Shown here: one piece after another, positions 1 through 11,120 of the stretch
Numbering within the stretch: the stretch's first letter is position 1
How the letters are laid out: every line of letters starts with the position of its first letter
DNA from: Agrypnia vestita
Lineage: Eukaryota; Arthropoda; Insecta; Trichoptera; Phryganeidae
Length of the DNA: 64,000 nucleotides
NCBI GenBank assembly: GCA_016648135.1
Contig: JADDOH010010260.1
Span: 1 to 64,000, forward strand
Reading direction: 5' to 3'
The notes under the pieces: generated by a model
Seen by the model: the letters and a program-made list of their open reading frames with translations, nothing else
What the model was told of the DNA's origin: nothing
The model's database searches: none
Program-made: the position numbers and the translations under genes

Positions 1-127
1 TGCCACTAGGTGGCATGCTCATTTCTAGCAATGTGCGTACACACATGCCACTAATAAGCATGCCACTGTCAAAGTCGATACTGCGCATGCTCACGTGCCA
101 CAAATTAGCATGTGTATCAGACGCCTT
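1..127. mobile_element. Partial GCATGC-rich MITE, cut by window edge
   Basis: This is one end of a non-autonomous inverted-repeat element. It is built from alternating copies of motifs such as GTGGCATGCTCA and CACTAATAAGCATG, and closes with GTGTATCAGACGCCTT at 127. The full-length relative lies at 5605-6326, and another at 16,378-17,058. Because 1-127 is the mirror of 5605-5731, the rest of this copy should lie to the left, outside the window. No coding sequence is present. Confidence 0.75.
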
Positions 128-1207
128 AGATTGTAAGGATGATTGGCAACTGTGAAAAATCGTAATTTGGCAAGTAATCGCCTCAGTCAATTCGCAGTAG
201 CCAATCATTATTACAGTCAAAAAACAGTCTCATAATCACTGATTCGAAGAATCTCAGTCAAGGAACCCATAAAACTGAACTCCATAGAACTGTCGTGAAA
301 ACCTACGAACGCAATTGAATTATTTTTCGCGAATATTTAAATCTCAAGTCTGTTCTCTTTCAACGTTAAGTGAAAGATTTTATATCATCTCTTTTATTGT
401 CTGTTTTATTTTACTGCCCGCCATTTTATCGGTAAAATAAACCTCACAGGTTTATTATTATTTCGGTTTCCATTATTGACATACATCTACCATCGTAATA
501 ATTCTTTAGATATATCTAATGTTCGTTTCTTTAACCAAGACCAATACTCCGGTATTGAAGACTAACAAACGTACTTTACATTTTTTTAATTTTTTTAATT
601 AGTGACACTAACAGGATAATATGTACATGATACTCTGATAATAAATGAAGACTATGCCCATTATCCCAATTACAAGCGTCTTCAGCACGCTCTAGTAACA
701 TGTATTTTTGCATTTAAGTATATTTTACATGTATATTTATGTGTATTGTATATTTAGTGTTTGAATGTAGTGCGAATAGTATTTAATAAATAATTGATTT
801 AATGGATCTATAGGTTCAAGTCATCGTTTAGAAAATGGATGTTGTGTATGATAGATGTTATGTATGTATATTTGACATTCGTAACCTCACAAAACAACAA
901 AATCGATGATTTGCCGCCACGTTGACTGCATTCGATTCGTCCTTGCCGATTTGCGTGCATAAATGTTTGAACTTTGATATATACTAGATACGCTACATGG
1001 CACGTGCATACTGGGTAGCAAGTGTTGTTGATTTTCCCGCTATACGGGATCGCGTCATATAAGCTATCCCAATCAATGAAATATTTCATACATAGTAAAA
1101 CTTTAAACGGAGTCACTTCGCGCGAGAACCTCTTAAAATTCTGAAACTAATTGTGTTTTATCTGATCACGCGGAATGTTTGCTACGAACCAAAGCACCAA
1201 AATACGA
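128..1207. other. Unannotated arm sequence (mirror 4525-5604)
   Basis: AT-rich sequence with no recognised gene. A 102-codon frame exists on the minus strand (808-1116; plus strand 4616-4924 in the other arm), but I recognise no domain in it. Its presence in both arms follows from the palindrome and is not evidence of selection. Confidence 0.5.
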
Positions 1208-1475
1208 ACTTCTTCTTTTTCTTCTTCTACCCCTTATCCTATCGGGTCGCAGTCCCTCCACGCCATAGGAGGTTCCAATTCCTGTCTTGGGCTGGGCTCT
1301 CCACGTCAGCCCAATTTATTTGCAATCTCGCTTCGCAGCAGTTCTCCCAGCTCCCCCAGCTCCTCCTAGGACGGCCCCTTAGTCTTCTGCCTTCTGGTCA
1401 TGCCTGGAATATCCGCTTTGGCAGTCTGTCTGCCGGCATCCGCAAGATATGTCCCAGCCACCGTAGCTGTGATTT
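1208..1475 (-). pseudogene. LINE 3'-end fragment with GAA-rich tail (left arm)
   Basis: On the minus strand this reads, with frameshifts, as the extreme C-terminus of a non-LTR retrotransposon protein. Pieces resembling GHILRMPADRLPKR, then RGRPRRSWGSW, then a WADVESPAQDRNWN-like block, then a stop, fit the common LINE tail pattern of a GH(I/V)-R motif, a GRPR-x-W motif and an A-x-DR-x-x-W motif. A GAA-rich run (plus-strand TTC repeats at 1209-1228) follows as the 3' tail. The copy is 5'-truncated and cannot make reverse transcriptase. Clade is not certain; an RTE-like element is my inference. Confidence 0.6.
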
Positions 1476-2571
1476 CTCGATAAATGTAAATATTGATTAA
1501 TTATTGATGTTAACACAATTTTTATTGAAATGGCAAAATTCGATTGAGAATTGAGAATTATTTATTGCGTATTTTAATAATTTTATGCTATTTTTTATTT
1601 ATTTATTGCTTGTAGGTTTAAAAATATAAAAGATTTTTTATTTCCATTCGCATTTCTGCATTAAACTGTGTTTTTATTTAATGAGAAATTCCATGATTAT
1701 TTTTTAGTACAGATAGTAAATATCTAATTTATATTAAATAGAATTTAGATAAGAATTCGTTTATTCGAATTCGAAAAAATAAACCTTTAAAAAATTACTT
1801 AAACGAGTTTTAAATGTTCGAATTAATATTGAACGATTAATTATTTAGCATCACTTGTTAAGGGCTGTGGTTACCCACCTCTCCGTAAAATTGTACCTAG
1901 CGATAGCTTGTATTTATACTAATGTAGTACTACATTGTAGTAGTGACTACAGAGACCCATCACTAATTTATTCTTGATGCAGTTGATAGGAGGGAATCGA
2001 GAGTGCGACCGCATCTTTTAGGCCTGTCTGAGGACATAAAATTAGTCTGTACCCTCTTCCCGTTCAGGATCGCTTGACGTCGCTAAAACGTTGGTGGCGG
2101 AATCCTTCGCAAGCGCGACGTCGAATTGGTTTTCTGAAAAAGGTTCGCCGCATTTAAATGTTAAAGGTTTCCATTTTTCTAACGCCTTCTAAAATATGGA
2201 CCAATAAAGCCTCGATCGTTTTTCACACCCTTCCCCGCCGGATGCTGAAGGGTAGCGGTGGGGGGGGGAGGTGGGTCGGCACCGAACTCGAGATTGATCG
2301 GAGAGGTCTCGGTTGGAATTAAGCTCTGGAACTGCGGCTCTAAGTGGAGGTCTTCATAGCTAATGTAAATCAGTTTATCAAAGGGTTATTCGGTCCAGTA
2401 TGTCTTTCTTATTATTATTTCTTCCTCTGGATTCAATCAAAAATGCCGTCACTTATTTTAAGGATGAATATAGGCCTGAAAATGTTCTCAGGTTTTCATG
2501 GCCGTTCAGAACCTTCTGTGTATAGTTTTATGAAGACACCATGACTTCTATACGGTATTGCAAGTCTGTAC
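1476..2571. other. Arm sequence holding a hAT-type MITE end
   Basis: AT-rich to about 1860, then more mixed. At 1921-1965 the sequence TAGTACTACATTGTAG leading to CCCATCACTA matches, in reverse, the TAGTGATGGG end of the hAT-type MITEs at 10,513-11,101 and 48,547-49,262. This copy is therefore a truncated relative. A C/G homopolymer lies near 2262. The remainder (1966-2571) shows nothing I recognise except that 2487-2516 resembles 27,163-27,180. Everything here is mirrored at 3161-4256. Confidence 0.5.
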
Positions 2572-2575
2572 TTAA

Positions 2576-3156
2576 GATGCCCCAGTACACGATTTTCGTA
2601 TTTGCTCTCGATTTGATAAATTTAACATAAACTTATTAAATCATTTTGCAAAACATAACATGTTTAACTAAACAGACAAGCCAAAATAGTGTTTCGGGGT
2701 TATAATTTTTTTAATGTTATAAAAATATATTATTAATATTTAAAGCATTAACTTTGTGGTTAGACATAATAATAGAATGTTAGTAAACTTAGTAAAAACC
2801 ACTATATTCACAACACTATACACCCCAACCATAGTATTGGGGTGTACAGTGTTGTGAATATAGTAGTGTAGTGTTGGTCCTGACGAAGAGACGGATACGT
2901 CTCGAAACCGGTAGGCTGTAAATCTGATAGTGGTTTTTACTAAGTTTACTAACATTCTGTTATTATGTCTAACCACAAAGTTAATGCTTTAAATATTAAT
3001 AATATATTTTTATAACATTAAAAAAATTATAACCCCGAAACACTATTTTGGCTTGTCTGTTTAGTTAAACATGTTATGTTTTGCAAAATGATTTAATAAG
3101 TTTATGTTAAATTTATCAAATCGAGAGCAAATACGAAAATCGTGTACTGGGGCATC
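2576..3156. mobile_element. TTAA-flanked inverted-repeat element at palindrome centre
   Basis: TTAA at 2572-2575 and 3157-3160 flanks an element whose ends are GATGCCCCAGTACACG and its complement. The same family stands alone at 19,471-20,160 with GGGGCCCCAGTACACG ends. TTAA duplication is the hallmark of piggyBac-type transposons (established knowledge). No transposase is present, so this is a non-autonomous copy. Its inverted repeats here are about 230 bp and merge with the giant palindrome, whose centre lies within this element. Confidence 0.7.
2806..2926. repeat. Palindrome spacer with inner hairpin
   Basis: This 121-bp asymmetric spacer separates the two arms. It overlaps a smaller inverted repeat of its own: 2801-2828 pairs with 2837-2864 around an 8-base loop. 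The remainder, 2865-2926, is single-copy relative to the arms and contains the CCTGACGA - hairpin - GAAACC - GTAG motif (2879-2914). Close relatives of this stretch occur at 41,565-41,900 and 49,680-50,030. Confidence 0.9.
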
Positions 3157-5731
3157 TTAAGTACAGACTTGCAATACCGTATAGAAGTCATGGTGTCTTC
3201 ATAAAACTATACACAGAAGGTTCTGAACGGCCATGAAAACCTGAGAACATTTTCAGGCCTATATTCATCCTTAAAATAAGTGACGGCATTTTTGATTGAA
3301 TCCAGAGGAAGAAATAATAATAAGAAAGACATACTGGACCGAATAACCCTTTGATAAACTGATTTACATTAGCTATGAAGACCTCCACTTAGAGCCGCAG
3401 TTCCAGAGCTTAATTCCAACCGAGACCTCTCCGATCAATCTCGAGTTCGGTGCCGACCCACCTCCCCCCCCCACCGCTACCCTTCAGCATCCGGCGGGGA
3501 AGGGTGTGAAAAACGATCGAGGCTTTATTGGTCCATATTTTAGAAGGCGTTAGAAAAATGGAAACCTTTAACATTTAAATGCGGCGAACCTTTTTCAGAA
3601 AACCAATTCGACGTCGCGCTTGCGAAGGATTCCGCCACCAACGTTTTAGCGACGTCAAGCGATCCTGAACGGGAAGAGGGTACAGACTAATTTTATGTCC
3701 TCAGACAGGCCTAAAAGATGCGGTCGCACTCTCGATTCCCTCCTATCAACTGCATCAAGAATAAATTAGTGATGGGTCTCTGTAGTCACTACTACAATGT
3801 AGTACTACATTAGTATAAATACAAGCTATCGCTAGGTACAATTTTACGGAGAGGTGGGTAACCACAGCCCTTAACAAGTGATGCTAAATAATTAATCGTT
3901 CAATATTAATTCGAACATTTAAAACTCGTTTAAGTAATTTTTTAAAGGTTTATTTTTTCGAATTCGAATAAACGAATTCTTATCTAAATTCTATTTAATA
4001 TAAATTAGATATTTACTATCTGTACTAAAAAATAATCATGGAATTTCTCATTAAATAAAAACACAGTTTAATGCAGAAATGCGAATGGAAATAAAAAATC
4101 TTTTATATTTTTAAACCTACAAGCAATAAATAAATAAAAAATAGCATAAAATTATTAAAATACGCAATAAATAATTCTCAATTCTCAATCGAATTTTGCC
4201 ATTTCAATAAAAATTGTGTTAACATCAATAATTAATCAATATTTACATTTATCGAGAAATCACAGCTACGGTGGCTGGGACATATCTTGCGGATGCCGGC
4301 AGACAGACTGCCAAAGCGGATATTCCAGGCATGACCAGAAGGCAGAAGACTAAGGGGCCGTCCTAGGAGGAGCTGGGGGAGCTGGGAGAACTGCTGCGAA
4401 GCGAGATTGCAAATAAATTGGGCTGACGTGGAGAGCCCAGCCCAAGACAGGAATTGGAACCTCCTATGGCGTGGAGGGACTGCGACCCGATAGGATAAGG
4501 GGTAGAAGAAGAAAAAGAAGAAGTTCGTATTTTGGTGCTTTGGTTCGTAGCAAACATTCCGCGTGATCAGATAAAACACAATTAGTTTCAGAATTTTAAG
4601 AGGTTCTCGCGCGAAGTGACTCCGTTTAAAGTTTTACTATGTATGAAATATTTCATTGATTGGGATAGCTTATATGACGCGATCCCGTATAGCGGGAAAA
4701 TCAACAACACTTGCTACCCAGTATGCACGTGCCATGTAGCGTATCTAGTATATATCAAAGTTCAAACATTTATGCACGCAAATCGGCAAGGACGAATCGA
4801 ATGCAGTCAACGTGGCGGCAAATCATCGATTTTGTTGTTTTGTGAGGTTACGAATGTCAAATATACATACATAACATCTATCATACACAACATCCATTTT
4901 CTAAACGATGACTTGAACCTATAGATCCATTAAATCAATTATTTATTAAATACTATTCGCACTACATTCAAACACTAAATATACAATACACATAAATATA
5001 CATGTAAAATATACTTAAATGCAAAAATACATGTTACTAGAGCGTGCTGAAGACGCTTGTAATTGGGATAATGGGCATAGTCTTCATTTATTATCAGAGT
5101 ATCATGTACATATTATCCTGTTAGTGTCACTAATTAAAAAAATTAAAAAAATGTAAAGTACGTTTGTTAGTCTTCAATACCGGAGTATTGGTCTTGGTTA
5201 AAGAAACGAACATTAGATATATCTAAAGAATTATTACGATGGTAGATGTATGTCAATAATGGAAACCGAAATAATAATAAACCTGTGAGGTTTATTTTAC
5301 CGATAAAATGGCGGGCAGTAAAATAAAACAGACAATAAAAGAGATGATATAAAATCTTTCACTTAACGTTGAAAGAGAACAGACTTGAGATTTAAATATT
5401 CGCGAAAAATAATTCAATTGCGTTCGTAGGTTTTCACGACAGTTCTATGGAGTTCAGTTTTATGGGTTCCTTGACTGAGATTCTTCGAATCAGTGATTAT
5501 GAGACTGTTTTTTGACTGTAATAATGATTGGCTACTGCGAATTGACTGAGGCGATTACTTGCCAAATTACGATTTTTCACAGTTGCCAATCATCCTTACA
5601 ATCTAAGGCGTCTGATACACATGCTAATTTGTGGCACGTGAGCATGCGCAGTATCGACTTTGACAGTGGCATGCTTATTAGTGGCATGTGTGTACGCACA
5701 TTGCTAGAAATGAGCATGCCACCTAGTGGCA
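2927..5731. repeat. Right arm of giant palindrome
   Basis: Reverse complement of 1-2805. Its outer 127 bases are the first part of the complete GCATGC-rich MITE at 5605-6326, so the mirror symmetry crosses an element boundary. The symmetry is therefore not simply the inverted repeat of one transposon. It can be followed as far as the window allows. Confidence 0.95.
4257..4524 (+). pseudogene. LINE 3'-end fragment (right-arm mirror)
   Basis: Exact mirror of the LINE tail at 1208-1475, now on the plus strand and ending in AGAAGAAAAAGAAGAAG near 4505-4524. It exists because of the palindrome and is not an independent insertion. Confidence 0.6.
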
Positions 5732-6326
5732 TGCTCAAAAATCAACCGCCGGTTGATTTATAAGCATGCCACTGTCATTCACCATAGAGAAGGGGTATCT
5801 TTGGAGCATGTGTGAACAGACTTGCTTATTTATGAGCATGCTTATGTCATTCGCGGGCTTCGCGGCTAGTATTATCAATGCGATCTTCTCAGTCCGCGAC
5901 AGATGAAACAAATATGGCGCGTTGGGGAGATGATAAAACATTACTTTTCGTGACTTATTATAGGAATCACGAATGTCTGTGAAATACTCGGTCACCGTTG
6001 TGTAAAAATAATATAGTGAGAAATAATGTTTACGAAACTTTATTAATAGGCACGAATGATTCAAATCTTACAATAAAAATTATATAAACTAAAATCAAAA
6101 ATGTGCGGAAGGAAACTCGGGAACTTTTTTGATTTATTGGTTCAGTTGAATTTTCTATTTCAGTTTGCAAAGTTTCCATTTTGAACAAGAGCGTCTCTAT
6201 TCTATGACAAGAGCAAGCCACTAATAAGCATGCCAGTAATGAGCAAGTGTGTACAGTTGTTAGGGCATGCTTATTAGTGACATGCTCATTAGCATGCCAG
6301 TAAAGAAGCATGTGTATCTGTACCTT
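5605..6326. mobile_element. GCATGC-rich MITE, full copy 1
   Basis: This 722-bp element is bounded by AAGGCGTCTGATACACATGC and, inverted, AAGGTACAGATACACATGC. Just inside each end lie direct and inverted copies of GCATGCTTATTAGTGGCATG-like motifs (5620-5850 and 6220-6320). The middle has open frames without recognisable domains. A 681-bp inverted copy occurs at 16,378-17,058, which fixes the boundaries. I could not identify the target-site duplication or superfamily. Confidence 0.8.
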
Positions 6327-6990
6327 AACGCCAATCACAGTCAGCGTTATCTTATCTTTGGTATCCATCTTTGAGATAAGTATCGGTGAGGTGAAATTAA
6401 ATCTTGAAATTACATAAAACAATAAAGGAATTTTCAAAAACAGGTAGATAAAGCAAAGAATGAAAAATATAATACTCGCGGAAAATAAACGGTGAAGAAC
6501 TTACACAACGGAAGTAAGACATAATTTTTAGCACTAGTATCTCCGATATCTACTTCCCGTCCATCCCTCTCACTCTCGATTTAAAATGGTTGCAATTTAG
6601 CACTTTGTCATTTTGCTAGTAGTTGCGTTCTTCTGTAGTCGTTCACCCAGAAGATGCCGAGGTCAGGTCCCTCGCATTCTTCCCGATTGAGTTCCCAAGT
6701 TCTGATTTTCACGACGAGGCTGCCGGGTAAGTCGACCGCTCCTCAAATTCCTGCCCCCTTTGACTTGGCACCGATGCTTCGAAATTCCCAATACCTGCCG
6801 CGCGCCACTTCACATTCTGTCGTTCCTTCCCTCCTTTCCCATCCGAATATCTTTCAGCGGTGACCAACCCGTCAGATTGTTTCAATCGCACCATTATTCT
6901 ATTCATGCCTAAAATTCGGGTGTCTCGAATCAACCATATTACGACAGGGCTCACTTTCTTCAGACCTGCGTACATCTAAATGTAAGACTA
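6327..6990. other. No recognised gene; GC-richer 6650-6970
   Basis: AT-rich to 6600, then a stretch of more balanced composition with open frames on both strands (plus 6654-6863, minus 6709-6975). The minus-strand peptide has no motif I recognise. It could be an old element fragment or conserved non-coding sequence; I do not call a gene. Confidence 0.4.
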
Positions 6991-7487
6991 CTTACTTACT
7001 TACTTACCATCACGCCGTTTCCCCGTGGGGGTAGGCAGAGAGGATAGAGCGCCATACTCTTCTGTCCTGACATACAACTTTCGCTTCGTCTACATTCAAA
7101 CATCTTCGCATGCAAGCTCGACGGTTGTTCAGGCTTCTAACAGGACCATCTTCCAGTATCTGGTTAATCTGGTCAGGCCACGTCTTCCGTCTCTCTTTCT
7201 GGCGCCGTCAACACTTGCATCATATATCTTTCTTACCATTCTTTCCTCATTCATTCGCTCAACGTGCCCAAACCACCTGAGTGACCATATTTTTATTCTC
7301 TGTATTATGCTACGATCAGCTTTACATTCATTCCTAATATCTTCATTCTTTACTCTATCATACATGGATTTATCACACATACGTCTAAAGGACCTCATAT
7401 CCACTGCATTCAATCTACTTTCGTTCCTCTTCTGCCAGCTCCAGGCTTCACTTCCATACATTAAGACTAAAGTCCATTATTCCATAC
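6991..7487 (-). pseudogene. LINE 3' fragment, TAAG tail, 11-bp duplication (copy 1)
   Basis: Minus strand encodes the C-terminal end of a non-LTR retrotransposon protein: a YGSEAW motif, then RSFRRMCDKSMYDRVKN, then the WFGHVERM block. The corresponding region of the second copy (61,319-61,793) continues to a GRPRKTWHGQI block and a closing YPHGETA. Here a deletion shifts the frame around the GRPR region. The 3' tail is a GTAAGTAAGTAA repeat (plus-strand 6991-7007). ATGTAAGACTA at 6980-6990 and 7488-7498 is a target-site duplication, so this is a 5'-truncated insertion delivered by target-primed reverse transcription. It is non-functional. Confidence 0.8.
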
Positions 7488-8134
7488 ATGTAAGACTAAA
7501 GTCTTATTTATTTATTTATTTATTTTAAAGTAGAGAAAATTATGAAATCATAATTATAATACAGCTGTCTCATACTTGCACTACAGAGACAGCGAAGAGG
7601 TTTGTGCGGTCGCCTCGCCGCGCCGCTTGCACAACGTCAGCGACGTAGCGGGGATGACCGCTTTAGCATTAAAATAATGCCAAACTAAAAGTGCAGGGCT
7701 GACATGGGGGCTATTATGTACGTAGTATGCGGTAGATCTCTCTTCGTTGTCTCGCGTATTTGGACGACCAAAGTTTTCGTAACCATTTAAGGTGTACATT
7801 GAGTAAACAAATATGTAGTACGAGTATAATTACACAAAATTAAAGAACAAAACATAAAAAAGATTAATATTTCTGTATTAACATTAACTATAGAACAAAG
7901 AGACACTGCTGGTGTACTTGCCAAGATATTGTATCAGTAAATATAAAAATGTTTGGAAGGCGTCGTAAAACATCAGAACAATATTAAGATACCACAAATA
8001 AATAATTTAGAAATACTCGAAATCAGGAAAAACGTTAATATTAAGTCTAATGTAATAAATACACAGACGAAATTTTTGCATAATCCTATTTTGAATATTT
8101 TTCCACTTAACATTCCACATTGTCCAAATGACCC
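7488..8134. other. No recognised gene
   Basis: Contains a balanced-composition block at 7585-7800 with CpG-rich words (GCCTCGCCGCGCCGCTTGC) in an otherwise AT-rich stretch. Short frames on both strands carry no recognisable domain. Confidence 0.35.
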
Positions 8135-8405
8135 ATAATAATTAACACCTCGAACCCCCCTCCCCTCACCTACCCCCTCACCCGCCCCTTCACCGTAACA
8201 CATTTGCTTGGTTTAACTTTTAAAGATCTTTAGTACCCAATAATCCTGAAGGAGAGAACATTGTTCTCGAAACATGTAGATTTTTTAATCTAATAAAGTG
8301 ATGAAAACAAAGTAAGTTGTGTTTTATTTTAATAATAATGTCACCACAAAAGTTCGAGCCTTCGTACAGAAGAAGAAAAAATATTCTTCGAACAGTTAAT
8401 ATTAA
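8135..8405 (+). repeat. Dispersed repeat A, copy 1, with CCTGA-hairpin motif
   Basis: Shares its whole length with 13,938-14,205. The common layout is TAATAATTAA, a C-rich CCCCCCTCCCCTC run, CACCGTAACA, then the CCTGAAGG - GAGAAC loop GTTCTC - GAAACATGTAG motif at 8245-8279, then AATAATGTCACCACAAAGTT about 60 bases on, ending near ATTCTTCGAACA. The last block recalls ATAATGTCTNACCACAAAGTT next to the same motif at 2960, 46,565 and 49,790. Confidence 0.75.
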
Positions 8406-8585
8406 GATATGCTCGTAGAAGTGACATGGCATAGATTACGTAGTAAGGCAATCGTACTCGAATAAATAGGATAAAGTTCCCGGTGGTCCAAGCAAAAATA
8501 CTTTGCTTTTCAAAAGTCGTAGATGTTAATCTGAAAGTACTTATCTTTGAATTATTAGATTCGTTGATTGAACTGAAATATATAA

Positions 8586-8954
8586 TCAATACTAATATAT
8601 AAAGAGGTAAAGTCTGCAAGTTTGGATGTAGGAGGTAATCTCCAAAACTACTTAGCCGATATCAAAAATTCTTTTAACATTATTTAAAATGGACTTTAGG
8701 GTGGATATAGGCTATAAAAATATCAAAATAAAAGGGCTTTTAGTGGTGACCTATTTTACAACTAAAGTCGACGAAAAAATGGTTGAGTGATGCGTTTTTT
8801 ACGTACGCTGGCTTAAAGGTAGAGATTTCTATAAAAGTTCTATAAAAAAGTCCCTGAGCACATTTATCTATATGTTAAGGTTAATACCCAAATTGATAAA
8901 ATATGACCAAATGTTACTAAAAATCTACACGCGCAAAGCCGCGGGCACAGCTAG
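8586..8954 (+). mobile_element. Helitron-like non-autonomous element
   Basis: The left end is TC followed by AATACTAATATATAAAGAGG. The right end has a small hairpin-forming GC-rich stretch (ACGCGCAAAGCCGCGGGC) and then CTAG at 8951-8954. A TC start, a 3' hairpin and a CTRR end are Helitron hallmarks (established knowledge). The CGCGNGCNAAGCCGCGGGC end resembles the Lep1 Helitron group of insects as I remember it. No helicase is encoded. The host base after CTAG is C rather than the expected T, which weakens the call. A related 3' end lies at 36,850-36,884. Confidence 0.5.
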
Positions 8955-10145
8955 CAGATATATAAATATAAATACTAAATTTATTGTTCAGAGGTAAGTG
9001 TGTAGAACTCCATAATCACACATATGGAAATAAAAACAACTGTTTTTGAGTTCGATCTTTTTAATTTTTTGAGACGCATTTCGCCCTGTGAGGGCATTAT
9101 CAATCTAAATATTTTACATTCAACAACTTGCATTTATATTAAAAATATTAGAAAGAGACGCCATATAATTTTTAGAATTAATTAAGGTTTTTGGATTTTA
9201 TGTGATTCTAAGAATATAAATAAATAAATACATTATTTAACGGAGAGTGGACTTGAAATCTCCTGGTCATGATCAAACTTTCCGGAAGTTCTGTTCTATC
9301 TAATTGAAAGGGGGTCGATTTTTCAAAACTAGGACTAGAGATAAGCGGTGCAAAAGTCAGGACGGTACTAGGGGACAATCAGCGACGAATGTGGATATCT
9401 GTCGTAAAGAGCCTCCAAATATTCGTGATTCCAATATCGAATATTCGAATATCGAATAGTTAATGATAATATATTCGAATATTCCAATATATTATCATTA
9501 ACTGAAAATTTTAAAGAAAGGAATGATTTACTTTGGATGAAAAATACAGATAAACATTCTATATTATATAAAAAAACATAATAATTATAGAGAATTTATT
9601 TATTTTAATTTTTAAAAATATATGTTATAAAACAACAACAAAAAATATATTGAAAGATATGGTTGAATTTAGAAATACAAATTAAAAAAAAAAACACAAA
9701 AAAATTTATATCTTAATTTCGTAAATATACATATATAAAAACAATAAAAAATTAGACACAGAGTCAGTATTCCCTCGATAACTGACAAAATTTTAGATAT
9801 GTTTATATTACTTCATATCTTACACCCCACGTGCAAGTTTTTTAAAAATTATTTTGTATATAACTTCTTGTTTGTCGGCTCAAGTATTAATGAAAAAGCT
9901 GACTCTATCGTTGACTCCACCGTAAGTGCTTATTGTAATAAAACTATAAAGATAAGCATGACTTTAAAAAAAAGGCAAATGCAAAAGACGTCCGACAATT
10001 TAAGGCGTTTACGACTTCGTTATATAGCCCATTGCAAATGACTTTCAGAGTTCGTAAACCTTTTTAACGCATTTTCGTTTTCATGGAGACACAGAATAAA
10101 AAATGTAAGTGTCATCTTTAATAAAGGCTTCATCCTTGGTCCTTT
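8955..10145. other. AT-rich sequence, no recognised gene
   Basis: Holds a CGAAAT-hairpin motif on the minus strand (9072-9103) and a perfect-type 46-bp palindrome (9458-9503). Between 9530 and 10,060 it is strongly AT-rich. The frame at 9799-10,041 has no recognisable domain. Confidence 0.4.
9458..9503. repeat. 46-bp AT-rich palindrome
   Basis: AGTTAATGATAATATATT and its complement face each other around a short TCGAATATTCCA centre, with only the central bases departing from symmetry. It could extrude as a cruciform. No function is visible. Confidence 0.7.
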
Positions 10146-10172
10146 ACCCTAACCCAACCTAACCTAACCTAG
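10146..10172 (-). repeat. Short interstitial TTAGG-like run
   Basis: The plus strand reads CCCTAACCCAACCTAACCTA, which is TTAGG and variants on the minus strand. (TTAGG)n is the ancestral insect telomere repeat. With only three to four units this is not a telomere; it may be a repair scar or chance. Confidence 0.55.
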
Positions 10173-10512
10173 CTCGTTATATCCGCCGGCAGTTTGTACA
10201 AAGACGCTCGCCGTCTAATTAACAAACAGCGCGCGCTGTAACCTGTGTGATTCACGATACTTCTTTGAACTAATTAGGTTACAGGGGGACACGTGTGCAC
10301 CCCTCGCTGGCCGGGGAGGTTTATTAGCGCAACTCACCTTCGTTAGAGCGGCGACGCTGATATATGACACGAAACAATAGTGTGACGATATAATTAAATA
10401 ATTCAAACTGTGGGTACAATAACGACCAGCGAATGTTATATGAATAAAATCAAAATATTTTAATTTTATCAATAAACGTTTTTCCCTTTTCTGAGCTAAG
10501 AAACCTCGTGGT
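10173..10512. other. No recognised gene; GC-richer segment
   Basis: About 10,180-10,370 is GC-richer (CCGCCGGCAGTTTG; CTGGCCGGGGAGG). The minus-strand frame 10,215-10,472 shows no domain. Nothing further is supported. Confidence 0.35.
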
Positions 10513-11101
10513 TAGTGATGGGGTTGATGGGATAGCGTGGTTGAAAGTATAAACTTCAAATAGTACACTTCATTTCAAAGTGAACACTACAAAATACATA
10601 CACTTCAAAGTTATCGAAAGTATGAGAAACACACTTTAAATAGTGCATTTTTTACGTGAAATTTTTGGAAAGTTGGTGTAGATATATTCAAATAGTACAC
10701 TTCATTTCAAAGCGAACACTACAAAGTACATATACTTCATTCATTTTTTACGTGAAATTTTTGGAAAGTTGATGTAGGTAAACGAAGAAACCTCTGGAAT
10801 CTGTAACAACCCCCCCCCCATGGTTTGAAAATTTTTTGGAATCGAACGAAGAAGCTGGCGACCTTTTTTTTTTAGCTCGCCAAATTTACTTCATTTAAAA
10901 ATTTACTTCACTATTACTTCATTTCATTACTTCACTTCATTATTATTACAATTACTTTACTTCACTTCATTTCGTAGAACTACAATTACTTCACTTCAAG
11001 TAGTTTTTACTACAATTGTAGTGTACACTTTGTAGTCTTCAAACTGGTGAACGTGTGTGTGTTGTAGTCTTCATTTTGAAATGTAGTTTTTCCCTTCGCT
11101 A
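10513..11101. mobile_element. hAT-type MITE with TAGYGAWGGG ends, copy 1
   Basis: Element of 589 bp with inverted ends TAGTGATGGG and TAGCGAAGGG. It is flanked by a perfect 8-bp duplication, CTCGTGGT (10,505-10,512 and 11,102-11,109), the target size of hAT transposons. The interior is made of repeated short words (ACTTCATTTCA, ACTACAA, ACTTCAAA) and a C homopolymer at 10,810-10,819. No transposase is present. Relatives are at 48,547-49,262, 38,807-39,139 and, truncated, 1921-1965. Confidence 0.9.
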
Positions 11102-11120
11102 CTCGTGGTATACACTAGTG

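Larger units (their letters stand above)
1..2805. repeat. Left arm of giant palindrome
   Basis: Position i on this arm is the reverse complement of position 5732 minus i. I checked about ten stretches along the arm by eye (for example 1-60, 121-180, 2571-2640, 2761-2805) and found one mismatch, 2773 against 2959. Open frames in the two arms translate identically. The arm carries a MITE end (1-127), a LINE 3' fragment (1208-1475), a hAT-type end (1921-1965) and half of a TTAA element (from 2576). The mirror reaches base 1, so the arm probably continues beyond the window. Such high identity means either a very young or gene-converted palindrome, or an assembly or library foldback artefact. Confidence 0.95.

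Noticed and set aside
808..1116. Mirrored identical open frames at 808-1116 and 4616-4924 looked like a duplicated small gene.
   Set aside because: They are identical only because they lie in palindrome arms. No domain, no codon signal and AT-rich context.
5620..6320. The repeated GCATGC words as a CRISPR-like array.
   Set aside because: Spacing is irregular, orientation alternates, units lie at transposon ends and the host is eukaryotic.
8586..8954. Heat-shock elements in the other Helitron-like copy.
   Set aside because: TTC words are present (about 8828-8842) but out of phase, so no site is supported there.
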